In this document: positions 1-5,836 of the stretch, piece by piece | Layout: the number at the start of each line of letters is the position of its first letter | How positions within the stretch are numbered: the stretch's first letter is position 1 | DNA from: an uncultured Collinsella sp. | Lineage (GTDB): Bacteria; Actinomycetota; Coriobacteriia; Coriobacteriales; Coriobacteriaceae | Direction of reading: 5' to 3' | Length of the DNA: 7,532 bases | Assembly: GCA_900552345.1 (NCBI GenBank) | Contig: URZN01000054.1 | Span: forward strand, 1 to 7,532 | Program-made: the position numbers and the translations under genes | Notes under the pieces: model-generated | Told to the model about the DNA's origin: nothing | Databases searched by the model: none | The model's input: only the letters and a program-made list of their open reading frames with translations

Positions 1-187
1 CATCGGCGGCATGAGCTGTGACGACTGCGCTCAGAACGTAGCCAATGCCCTCAATACGCTTGATGGCGTGTGGGCAACGGTAACGTATGCGGACCACACG
101 GCACGCGTACGCTCGAAGCGCCCGGTTGATCGCGACACACTCGAGACGGCGGTGAGGGGTGCGGGCTATTACGTTATGAAAATGTAG
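1..187 (+). CDS. Heavy-metal-associated (HMA) domain protein, CopZ-like, 3' part only
   Basis: The frame is open from base 2 and ends at TAG 185-187, leaving 61 visible residues. They begin IGGMSCDDCAQNV, which carries the GMxCxxC metal-binding motif of HMA domains; the two Cys would bind Cu(I) or another soft metal. The rest (hydrophobic VAxALNxLxGV, a central strand ending in ARV, a second helix DRDTLETAVRGAGY) follows the ferredoxin-like HMA fold to its end, and the gene stops right after it. In CopZ-type chaperones the motif lies about 8-12 residues from the N-terminus, so probably only about ten residues are missing and this is a small soluble copper chaperone of about 70 residues. It could instead be the C-terminal HMA domain of a longer protein; the upstream sequence is not in the window. 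The domain is firm, free-standing CopZ is inference. Confidence 0.85.
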   Translation, partial: IGGMSCDDCAQNVANALNTLDGVWATVTYADHTARVRSKRPVDRDTLETAVRGAGYYVMKM

Positions 188-348
188 GCGTTGCCCTCTC
201 CGGTGGGTACCAGCCTCCTGCCCATTGTGACTATCGGCATCCAAAAATTTGCGCAAAAATAACCTTTAGATGCGGCAAAAGTGGAGTTTGGTGACGGTTT
301 GCGCGGAATTCGCTAGCAATCGAGCATCTATGAACCCGTCCAAAAAAT

Positions 349-369
349 TACAGGTGTATATTTATACAC
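349..369. promoter_or_regulatory. Two overlapping dyads, possible operator (BlaI/CopY-type TACAnnTGTA)
   Basis: The 188-459 intergenic region is AT-richer than its surroundings. Bases 349-358 read TACAggTGTA, exactly the TACAnnTGTA core bound by BlaI/MecI/CopY-family repressors. Bases 354-369 read GTGTATA-tt-TATACAC, a perfect 7-bp inverted repeat sharing its left side with the first dyad. The pair lies about 90 bp upstream of the surface-protein start. No convincing sigma70 promoter was recognised nearby (GATTAT at 371-376 is a weak -10 candidate). A shorter palindrome, TTTGCGCAAA, lies at 248-257. The HMA gene ends upstream, so a copper link is tempting, but no regulator gene is visible and the dyads face the surface gene. 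No terminator hairpin with a T-run was seen after the HMA gene. Confidence 0.4.
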
Positions 370-459
370 TGATTATTGCTGTGCTCAGATTGCAATTAAC
401 CGTGGACAGAAATGAAGAATGCTAAAACTGGGCTTTAGGACAGGGGAGGCTATAACCTT

Positions 460-3012
460 ATGAGACGAGTGGGAACACTTGGCTTGGTGGCAGCGCTTGC
501 CGCTATCTTGGTATCGCCGCTGCCGGCGCACGCCGAAGACGCATCGGGTGCCGTTACCTACAATGCGGGAAATGGGTATTCCTTTGAGAAGCTCTCGCAT
601 CCTACGGTAGGAACGTCGCAGCCGGATGGCATCGTCGACTACCAGGGTAACGGTGCCGTTGCCGTTCCGGGCGCCGATGGTAATACGGCCAACAACGAAG
701 GCGATCGCGGCCAGAGCTACACTTGGGCGGCTGCGAGCTATGGTGACTGGCTTTATGTGGGCACCTGCTATGCGGCGATGGGCAACACGCTGACGCTCAT
801 GAACAGCACGCTGGGCGATTCCTTTGATGTCGAAACCATGCGCCTGACGCTGGAGGCCATGTTTAACGGTACCTTCTTCTATGGACAGCAGAAGGAGGAC
901 GGTACGGCCGACAAGGACAGCGGCGGCATCTTGGTCAAGATCAATACCAAGACCGGTGAGACCAAGCTGCTACTCTCTGAATCGCTCAACGGCGTCGCTC
1001 CTTTGTTCCGCAATGCCGTGAGCTATAAGGGTAAGCTCTATTTCTGCGGCAGCGTCAGGACCAATGGCGGCAAAGGCGGCCTGCCTGCTGTATACGAGAT
1101 CGATCCTAAGACGGATGAGTACAAAGTTGTCTATCAAGGCCTTTCGAGCATGCAGGATTACGGTGCTGCCTACAAGCAGGGCATTTCTACCGGTATCCGC
1201 GGCATGTGCGTCCATGATGGCCAGCTCGTCATCAGTAATGTGGGTAAAGACGCGAACGGTAATTTTGTGTCGACAATCCTGACGTCGTCTGACCCCTCGA
1301 AGGGCCAGGACAGCTTCACCGAGATTGCCAACTCGGAGACGCTGTTTGGCTATCCGGCGATTCGCTATAAGGACAGCATCTACGGCGGCGCCATTTGGGA
1401 TATGGTCTCGTACAATGGCCATCTCTATGCGACCATCTGCACCGGTACGCCCGAGAACGCTCCCGATGATAATTCCATGCAGTCGTTTGCCATGGTCCGT
1501 GGCGACAAGAATGCCGACGGCAGTTATTCGTGGACTCCCATTGTCGGCGATCAGAAGACGGACGGTGCAAAGTACTGCTTTGGCATCGATCCTGCCCGTA
1601 CCCGTTCTGGCGCTGCCAACCTCATCGTCTACAACGACTACCTCTATATCGGTGAATACAACGACGAGGAGATTGCCCTCGAGCGCATCCTGTTCAACAA
1701 ATCCAACACCGAAGAGGGCGGTAAGAGCAGCATGGGCGGCGTTGACTGCTCGTTTGTGAATGCCAATCTTGAGCAGTCGGTTAACATCTATCGCATGGAC
1801 AAGGACGAGAACATGGAGCTCGTCGTTGGCGATCGCACCGACATGTTCCCCGAGGGCGGTATTTCCGGCCTGACTTCGGGCTTTGGCCGAAACGAGAACC
1901 AGTACATTTGGCGCATGCAGAAGTTCGACGGCAAGCTGTATATCGGTACCTTTGATACCGCGAGCCTGCTTGAGCCGATCGGCCAGTTCTCCAATGGCGA
2001 CATTATCGATATGACGCCCGAGGAGTGGGACTCTCAGGTTCAGCGCCTTAGGGACCTGCTCGATCACCTGCTCGACAAGAAATCGCCTGACGACCCCATC
2101 GTTCCCGTGAACACGCTTGCGGACGATGATTCAAACGAGGCCGTCGAGGTCGATGATTCGAACGAAGCTGCCGAGGTTGATGATTCAAACAAGGCCGTCG
2201 ATGTCGATGAGGAGAAGACCGAGGTTGCTAAGGGCTTTGGCGATCTGAGCGATGCGCTGGAGGATGCCGCGGGCGGTCTTTGCGATCAGGCCGCGACGAT
2301 GTCCCAGGACTTTGAGGACGACGCCGCTTATGTCCAGAAGATCGATGGCGAGATCGCGTACTTCAAGTCCTTTGCCGACCAGTATCAGGACATGCTCGAT
2401 AGCTATGAGAGCCTTAAGCAGCAGTACGAGGATGCCTATGGCACCGAGCTGCCGAGCGATATTCAGGATGCGCTCGATAAGCTGCTGAGCGAGGAGAACC
2501 TCAAGAAGTTGCAGAGTGTCCTTACGTGCATGTGTTACCTGCGCGATGCCGAGCGCGGCTTTGATATGTATGTGACCGAGGACGGCGTGAACTTTACGAC
2601 GCTGACGACTAATGGCTTTAACGATCCGTATAACCATGGTCTGCGCACCTTTGCGGTGACCAACCAGGGTCTGTGCCTTGGTACCGCCAACCCGTTCTAT
2701 GGTTGCCAGGTCTGGATCCAGCGCAAGGAGAATTCGGAGAATCCGGTTGATCCCGGTACTCCGGATCCGACGGAACCCACCGATCCTTCGCAGCCGGGTG
2801 GCGGCGATCAGCCTGGCGGCAGCCAGACGGGTGGCAACGACCAGTCGAGCAGCACCACGACCACCGTCACGACGACCGCTAAGAAGACTCCGAAGGACGG
2901 CTCGCTGCCTCGCGCTGGCGACTCGACCCTCACGCTGGTCTTGGGATTGCTGGTTGCAGCTGCCGCAGTGCTTGGCATTGCTCTCGTCTTGCGCAAGCGT
3001 TCTCGTCGCTAG
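460..3012 (+). CDS. Secreted LPxAG-anchored surface protein with beta-propeller-like repeats and helical insertion
   Basis: 850 residues; ATG at 460 with GGGGAGG at 443-449. Residues 1-25 form a signal peptide (MRR, hydrophobic core, AHA before EDA). Residues about 90-515 contain recurring blade-like motifs: YGDWLYVGT (94), YKGKLYFCGS (189), VHDGQLVISN (251), YNGHLYAT (318), YNDYLYIGE (391) and FDGKLYIGT (489). A last one, NQGLCLGTANP, is at 735-745, so the fold appears to close after an insertion. The insertion (about 519-700) holds a helical stretch, three 9-residue DDSN repeats (556-582) and Gln/Glu/Asp-rich probable coiled coil. Residues about 757-815 are a Pro/Gly/Thr/Ser-rich wall spanner. 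The C-terminus is a sorting signal: LPRAG (816-820), a hydrophobic segment and RKRSRR. LPxAG is a known variant of LPxTG. No catalytic motif was recognised, so ligand or function is unknown; adhesion or glycan binding would be guesswork. The stop overlaps the convergent yolD stop. Confidence 0.9.
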   Translation: MRRVGTLGLVAALAAILVSPLPAHAEDASGAVTYNAGNGYSFEKLSHPTVGTSQPDGIVDYQGNGAVAVPGADGNTANNEGDRGQSYTWAAASYGDWLYVGTCYAAMGNTLTLMNSTLGDSFDVETMRLTLEAMFNGTFFYGQQKEDGTADKDSGGILVKINTKTGETKLLLSESLNGVAPLFRNAVSYKGKLYFCGSVRTNGGKGGLPAVYEIDPKTDEYKVVYQGLSSMQDYGAAYKQGISTGIRGMCVHDGQLVISNVGKDANGNFVSTILTSSDPSKGQDSFTEIANSETLFGYPAIRYKDSIYGGAIWDMVSYNGHLYATICTGTPENAPDDNSMQSFAMVRGDKNADGSYSWTPIVGDQKTDGAKYCFGIDPARTRSGAANLIVYNDYLYIGEYNDEEIALERILFNKSNTEEGGKSSMGGVDCSFVNANLEQSVNIYRMDKDENMELVVGDRTDMFPEGGISGLTSGFGRNENQYIWRMQKFDGKLYIGTFDTASLLEPIGQFSNGDIIDMTPEEWDSQVQRLRDLLDHLLDKKSPDDPIVPVNTLADDDSNEAVEVDDSNEAAEVDDSNKAVDVDEEKTEVAKGFGDLSDALEDAAGGLCDQAATMSQDFEDDAAYVQKIDGEIAYFKSFADQYQDMLDSYESLKQQYEDAYGTELPSDIQDALDKLLSEENLKKLQSVLTCMCYLRDAERGFDMYVTEDGVNFTTLTTNGFNDPYNHGLRTFAVTNQGLCLGTANPFYGCQVWIQRKENSENPVDPGTPDPTEPTDPSQPGGGDQPGGSQTGGNDQSSSTTTTVTTTAKKTPKDGSLPRAGDSTLTLVLGLLVAAAAVLGIALVLRKRSRR
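2125..2205 (+). repeat. Three tandem 27-bp coding repeats (DDSNEAVEV-type)
   Basis: Three in-frame 27-bp units at 2125-2151, 2152-2178 and 2179-2205 encode DDSNEAVEV, DDSNEAAEV and DDSNKAVDV. Units 1 and 3 differ at two bases and units 1 and 2 at five, mostly synonymous, so they look like a recent internal duplication kept in frame. They make an acidic linker inside the helical insertion of the surface protein, just before a charged helical stretch. Unit number could vary between strains through slippage. Confidence 0.9.
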
Positions 3013-3434
3013 GCTCGTCCGCGTAGCTCAATGTCTTGGATATCGTCGAAGTCGATGGCGATATCCCTGAGTTTGAGCAGCTTGAACGCGGGAAGCACTT
3101 CGTCGAGAATGCCGGTGCGGCTACGATAGCCGTACGTATCGTAATAGGTGACGCGCACCAAGTCGCCACGTTTGAGGCCCTCGAGCTTTTTTGAAAGCTC
3201 GAGGGCTTTTTCTTCCGTGAGTTCGCATTTTGGTTCGACGGTGATTTCCTGCTTGCGCACGAGTTCGTAGTATCCCGTGAGGGCGGCAAAGGGCATAAAC
3301 TGTGCGGCGCGGTTGGCGCGCACGGCACCGTTGGCAGTGAGCTTGGGGTCGGCGGCGCGGCGTCTGCCCTCGGGGTCCGCCAGGCGCTCGAAGGCGGTCG
3401 GCGGGCGCACGGGCTGTTGTTTGGGTTTAGGCAC
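3009..3434 (-). CDS. YolD-like protein, partner of the Y-family polymerase
   Basis: 141 residues from GTG at 3434-3432. YolD-like proteins are encoded beside UvrX/YqjW-type Y-family polymerases in Gram-positive bacteria and have been proposed to act like UmuD, as polymerase accessory factors. The family core is seen in RANRAAQFMPFAALTGYYELV (residues 39-59), then a Glu/Lys-rich helix (71-88) and a small beta domain with VRVTYYDTYGYRSRTGIL, in keeping with the family. A TTG at 3446 would add four residues, but GGAGGA at 3444-3439 sits in front of the GTG with a normal gap and would be used up as coding sequence by the TTG start. The start overlaps the polymerase stop by 8 bases, so the two genes are probably translationally coupled and share the SOS promoter upstream. 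The stop (TAG, bases 3011-3009) overlaps the stop of the convergent surface gene. Residues 77-86 coincide with an antisense terminator. Confidence 0.9.
   Translation of the reverse strand: MPKPKQQPVRPPTAFERLADPEGRRRAADPKLTANGAVRANRAAQFMPFAALTGYYELVRKQEITVEPKCELTEEKALELSKKLEGLKRGDLVRVTYYDTYGYRSRTGILDEVLPAFKLLKLRDIAIDFDDIQDIELRGRA
3177..3211 (+). terminator. Intrinsic terminator of the surface-protein gene, inside yolD on the opposite strand
   Basis: A perfect 13-bp stem (GCCCTCGAGCTTT at 3177-3189 and AAAGCTCGAGGGC at 3194-3206) with a TTTG loop is followed by TTTTT at 3207-3211 on the + strand. This is a textbook rho-independent terminator for transcription arriving from the surface-protein gene, whose stop is 165 bp upstream. 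On the minus strand the same bases encode yolD residues 77-86 (ALELSKKLEG), and the hairpin lacks a following T-run in that direction, so it should act only on + strand transcripts. Confidence 0.85.
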
Positions 3435-4932
3435 GGTGTCCTCCAACTTGGTCGTTGCGTTCGCGTGCGGTGGCGCCGGCGGTAAAACTCAATCCTTTGA
3501 CCAGGGCGTTCTTGCCGTATTTGCCTTTTACGGCCAACACGGCGCGCGCCAAGTCGCGCTCGCGCTCATCCGCCTCGATATCGCTGAACAGATCGATGGT
3601 GGCAAATTCCTCGGGCATGAGGTTGCCAAATCCCAGATTGATGCGCTTGACCGGTCGTTTGGGATCGACAGTCTGCGCCCAGAGCTCATCGAAATAGCCC
3701 ATAATCTTCTTAAACGAATTGGTGCGCTCGGGCAGCTTTCGCGAGGCGTTAGAGTGTGCAAAGAGTGCGGCGTAGCCACCACGCGGTTTGCCGCCGTGCT
3801 CTCCCACAAAGATGCCGTCGATTGCCTGTGCTTCGCGCACCAGGCGGTGCCGTTCGTCATCGCGTTGGACGGGCTTGGGCGCACGGGGTGCGAGCTCGGG
3901 GCCGGCGGTTGCGGCGGGTTCTATGCTCGACGTGCTCGAACGCAAATGCCCGCATCCGTCTACATATTGCGCCGTGCCGCTGGCGTCGAGGCGGCGTATG
4001 TCGGCTCGTTCGCTCGCATAACCTACGAAGAGCGAGATGCTGTCGCAGACCACGTGCTTATCGACTAAGTCCAACACGGCGTTGTCGACCATCTCGCGCA
4101 AGACGGTGTAGGCCTGCTCATAGGCATAGCCTTTCGATAGCACTTGCCCCGTGGTTGTTGAGGTTGCCTGTGGGCGATAGGCCTGAATATCGGCGATGGT
4201 TGTCGGCTCGCGCCCGAAGGCGTGGTCGATGAGATACTCGGCATTGACGCCGAGCTCGTCGTAAAGCAGGTTTTCGTCGAGCGCCGCGACGCCCATCAGA
4301 TCGTAGACGCCGTATTTCTCGAGACGGGCCGCCACGCCGGGGCCGATGCCCCAGATGTCGGTGATGGGGCGATGGGGCCAGATCTCCTTGCGAAAGGTCT
4401 CGTCGTCGAGTATGCCGATGCGGCTGGGTACGTGCTTGGCGGTAATGTCGAGTGCCACCTTGGCTTGGAATAGGTTGGGGCCGATGCCAACCGTTGCCGT
4501 GATGCCGGTGCGTGCCAGGACCTCGTCGCGCAGCATGCAGGCGAAGCCTTCAGCGTCGGTATGGTAGAGGTCCAGATAGGGCGTCACGTCGATAAAGCAT
4601 TCGTCGATGGAATAGACGTGAACGTCTTGCGGACTGACGTATTCCAGGTAGATACCGTAAATCTGTGCCGACACCTCCATGTAGTGCTGCATGCGCGGTA
4701 CAGCCTTGATGTAGTCGATGCCGTCGGGAATCTCGAACAGGCGACAGCGGTTATGGATTCCGAGGTCTTTCATGGCCTGGGTAATGGCGAGGCAGATGGT
4801 CGTGCGCCCGCGCGATTCGTCGGCAACGACCAGGTTGGTGGTGAGCGGATCGAGCCCGCGGTCGACGCACTCGACGCTAGCGTAAAACGTCTTGAGGTCG
4901 ATGCAGATATAGGTGTGACGCTCGTGCCCCAC
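3427..4932 (-). CDS. Y-family translesion DNA polymerase, UvrX/YqjW (UmuC-like) type
   Basis: 501 residues from GTG 4932-4930; error-prone synthesis past DNA lesions. YICIDLKTFYASVEC (residues 8-22) supplies catalytic Asp12 and probable steric-gate Tyr17; SIDECFID (108-115) supplies catalytic Asp110 and Glu111. A thumb with WGIGPG follows, then a little-finger domain containing KLPERTNSF (from 399), RINLGFGNL and the family ending GATARERNDQVGGHRA. About 90 residues (306-396), rich in Ala, Pro, Ser and Arg, separate the LFVGYA strand from the KLPERTNS segment, longer than I expect for this family. Start choice: the frame is open back to TTG 5004, with ATGs at 4998, 4953 and 4944. A promoter and LexA box occupy 4958-5004, so starts upstream of about 4958 are unlikely. 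GGGAGGA at 4942-4936 points to GTG 4932, with a slightly short gap; 4944 and 4953 remain possible. Overlaps yolD by 8 bases; SOS-regulated operon. Product is firm, start is not. Confidence 0.93.
   Translation of the reverse strand: MGHERHTYICIDLKTFYASVECVDRGLDPLTTNLVVADESRGRTTICLAITQAMKDLGIHNRCRLFEIPDGIDYIKAVPRMQHYMEVSAQIYGIYLEYVSPQDVHVYSIDECFIDVTPYLDLYHTDAEGFACMLRDEVLARTGITATVGIGPNLFQAKVALDITAKHVPSRIGILDDETFRKEIWPHRPITDIWGIGPGVAARLEKYGVYDLMGVAALDENLLYDELGVNAEYLIDHAFGREPTTIADIQAYRPQATSTTTGQVLSKGYAYEQAYTVLREMVDNAVLDLVDKHVVCDSISLFVGYASERADIRRLDASGTAQYVDGCGHLRSSTSSIEPAATAGPELAPRAPKPVQRDDERHRLVREAQAIDGIFVGEHGGKPRGGYAALFAHSNASRKLPERTNSFKKIMGYFDELWAQTVDPKRPVKRINLGFGNLMPEEFATIDLFSDIEADERERDLARAVLAVKGKYGKNALVKGLSFTAGATARERNDQVGGHRA
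3439..3444 (-). promoter_or_regulatory. Ribosome binding site deciding the yolD start
   Basis: GGAGGA on the minus strand lies four bases before GTG 3434-3432 and inside the last codons of the polymerase gene. It favours the GTG over the TTG at 3446, because the TTG start would overlap the site itself. Confidence 0.75.
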
Positions 4933-4935
4933 GCG

Positions 4936-4942
4936 TCCTCCC
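4936..4942 (-). promoter_or_regulatory. Ribosome binding site candidate for the polymerase start
   Basis: GGGAGGA on the minus strand lies three bases before in-frame GTG 4932-4930, four if GGGAGG alone is counted. The gap is short, but no ribosome binding site of similar quality precedes ATG 4944 or ATG 4953. Starting here gives a protein in which the catalytic YICIDLK motif begins at residue 8, as is usual for Y-family polymerases. Confidence 0.5.
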
Positions 4943-4957
4943 ATCAAACACATGTTC

Positions 4958-4979
4958 TTATCGAATACTTGTTCGATAA
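4958..4979 (-). promoter_or_regulatory. LexA (SOS) box upstream of the polymerase/yolD operon
   Basis: Two perfect 8-bp arms, TTATCGAA and TTCGATAA, flank a 6-base centre. Read on the minus strand, the inner 14 bases (4975-4962) are CGAACAAGTATTCG. They match the Gram-positive/actinobacterial LexA consensus CGAAC-RNRY-GTTCG at 13 of 14 positions (A for G at position 10). The box abuts the -10 element, covers the expected transcription start and precedes an error-prone polymerase, the classic SOS target. Confidence 0.8.
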
Positions 4980-5004
4980 TACCCGCTCGTCCGGACATCG
5001 TCAA
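4976..5004 (-). promoter_or_regulatory. Sigma70-type promoter of the polymerase/yolD operon
   Basis: On the minus strand, TTGACG (5004-4999) and TATTAT (4981-4976) are separated by exactly 17 bases, five of six matches to each consensus hexamer. Transcription should begin near 4970, inside the LexA box, leaving a leader of roughly 20-40 bases before the candidate starts at 4953, 4944 and 4932. This argues against translation starting at TTG 5004 or ATG 4998, since both would lie within the promoter. Confidence 0.75.
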
Positions 5005-5022
5005 AACCTGTCCCTTTTTGGT
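5004..5022. repeat. 19-bp direct repeat, copy 1
   Basis: AAACCTGTCCCTTTTTGGT on the + strand, exactly repeated at 5737-5755 in the same orientation. This copy ends one base inside the -35 hexamer of the polymerase promoter and lies between the divergent polymerase and ADH-like genes. The minus-strand reading, with GGGACAGG, recalls small dispersed intergenic motifs common in many bacterial genomes. Family membership is inference. Confidence 0.75.
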
Positions 5023-5153
5023 GGGTATGGTCGTGCGGTTGGATCGGGTTTTAACGCAGCTCTAAAGAGCGTGAAACAGCTCGGAAAACCTCGCTTCTTA
5101 GCATGAGCCTAACGATTGATACCGCCTATACGCACGGAAGGGTTGTGGGAAAG

Positions 5154-5678
5154 ATGGTCAATTATGGGTTTGGTATGCCGACACGCCTTGTTGCGGATGG
5201 GGACGTGGCTCGCTGGTGCGGACGATTGGTCGCTCACTACGGTGGCACCAAGGCGCTGGTCGTGTTGGGCGGTGACAAGCATACGCGTGATGAGCTCGTC
5301 TCGGCGGCACTCGGCTCGCTCGATCGCGCCCTGCTCGAACGCGTGCTTTTTCGCTGCGACTCGGTTGAGAGCGACGGGGGAGACGAGCTGATCGACGAAG
5401 CCGTGGCCCTGGCGACCGACGAAGGCGTGGACTTTGTCCTGGCGATCGGCGATGCCGATACCGCCGGCTTTGCGCGCGAACTCGCGCGTCGCATGGCGGC
5501 GCTCGATGCCGGCGAAGACGGTTTTGTCCCTTATGGATGTATTGTCTCGGAGGGCAAAGTGCCTGCCGTCGTGGGAGCCGGCGAGGTTCCCGTTTTTGCC
5601 ATTATCGCTCCCGAACTGCTTGAGGGCATTGGGTCTCCTCTGCGCGAGTTGCTCGGCAGCGTGTGCGCCGCGGCCTAG
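5154..5678 (+). CDS. Stand-alone N-terminal domain resembling iron-containing alcohol dehydrogenases
   Basis: 174 residues from ATG 5154. The opening MVNYGFGMPTRLV resembles the start of butanol/iron-containing alcohol dehydrogenases (typically MxNFxFxxPTxIxFG). It continues with a KALVVLGGDKHTRDELV strand-loop, then EGVDFVLAIGDADTAGFARELA, which aligns with the VDFxLAVGGGSxxDxAKxIA nucleotide-binding segment. The GGGS motif is replaced by GDAD. The sequence ends after PVFAIIAPELLEGIGSPLRELLG, where full-length enzymes (about 380 residues) begin the helical metal-binding domain. The Asp/His/His metal ligands are therefore absent, and it probably does not act as a dehydrogenase. An earlier in-frame ATG at 5103 adds 17 residues but has no visible ribosome binding site; 5154 fits the family N-terminus and has GGAAGGG at 5136-5142, a rather long gap. 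It is divergent from the polymerase and flanked by 19-bp repeats. The frame is intact, so it is either a maintained short protein of unknown role or a well-preserved remnant. Confidence 0.75.
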   Translation: MVNYGFGMPTRLVADGDVARWCGRLVAHYGGTKALVVLGGDKHTRDELVSAALGSLDRALLERVLFRCDSVESDGGDELIDEAVALATDEGVDFVLAIGDADTAGFARELARRMAALDAGEDGFVPYGCIVSEGKVPAVVGAGEVPVFAIIAPELLEGIGSPLRELLGSVCAAA

Positions 5679-5736
5679 TATTTGGCATAAAGGGATGGGT
5701 TATTATTGGTTGGTAAAGCGTTTGACCTGCCAAAAT

Positions 5737-5755
5737 AAACCTGTCCCTTTTTGGT
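5737..5755. repeat. 19-bp direct repeat, copy 2
   Basis: Identical to 5004-5022, same orientation, 59 bases after the ADH-like stop. Here CCAAAA (5730-5735) and TTTTGG (5749-5754) could pair as a weak stem around the CCTGTCCC core. It is preceded by TTGACCTGC (5722-5730), a 9-mer that recurs at 5803-5811 just before the pgi -10 candidate. Confidence 0.75.
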
Positions 5756-5813
5756 CGGTTGCCGTTTGGGGGGCCGATTGGCAACGCTCGCTGATTGTAG
5801 TCTTGACCTGCGC

Positions 5814-5819
5814 TAGAAT
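5814..5819 (+). promoter_or_regulatory. Candidate -10 element for pgi
   Basis: TAGAAT, five of six matches to TATAAT, lies 65 bases before the pgi start and would place transcription start near 5826, just ahead of the leader hairpin. No good -35 stands 16-18 bases upstream; TTGACC at 5803-5808 is only five bases away. Weak call. Confidence 0.35.
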
Positions 5820-5836
5820 AGTGGCATCTGAATGTC

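Noticed and set aside
970..2067. 365-codon minus-strand open frame within the surface-protein gene
   Set aside because: Antisense shadow of the high-GC coding frame; low-complexity Ala/Val/Ile composition, and the sense protein has coherent repeated motifs through the same stretch.
3177..3206. Same hairpin as a minus-strand attenuator within yolD
   Set aside because: On the minus strand the stem is followed by CTCAAACG rather than a T-run, so it should not terminate the polymerase/yolD transcript.
3277..4068. 263-codon + strand open frame opposite yolD and the polymerase
   Set aside because: It lies antisense to two well-supported family proteins and shows no recognisable domain.
4998..5004. 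TTG 5004 or ATG 4998 as the polymerase start
   Set aside because: Both fall in the promoter (TTGACG is itself the -35 element), and the LexA box would be coding. The extra residues have no family likeness.
5059..5070. GCTCTaaAGAGC short palindrome between the divergent genes
   Set aside because: Five-base arms with a two-base loop, no T-run and no known operator match; not enough to call a site.
4561..5106. 181-codon + strand open frame ending just at the upstream ATG of the ADH-like gene
   Set aside because: The 4-base overlap looks like an operon junction, but the frame is antisense to the conserved polymerase N-terminus and crosses its promoter. No family motif is seen.
5758..5785. GTTGCC/GGCAAC inverted repeat before pgi
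   Set aside because: Only a 6-bp stem with a 16-base loop and no T-run; can arise by chance in GC-rich DNA.
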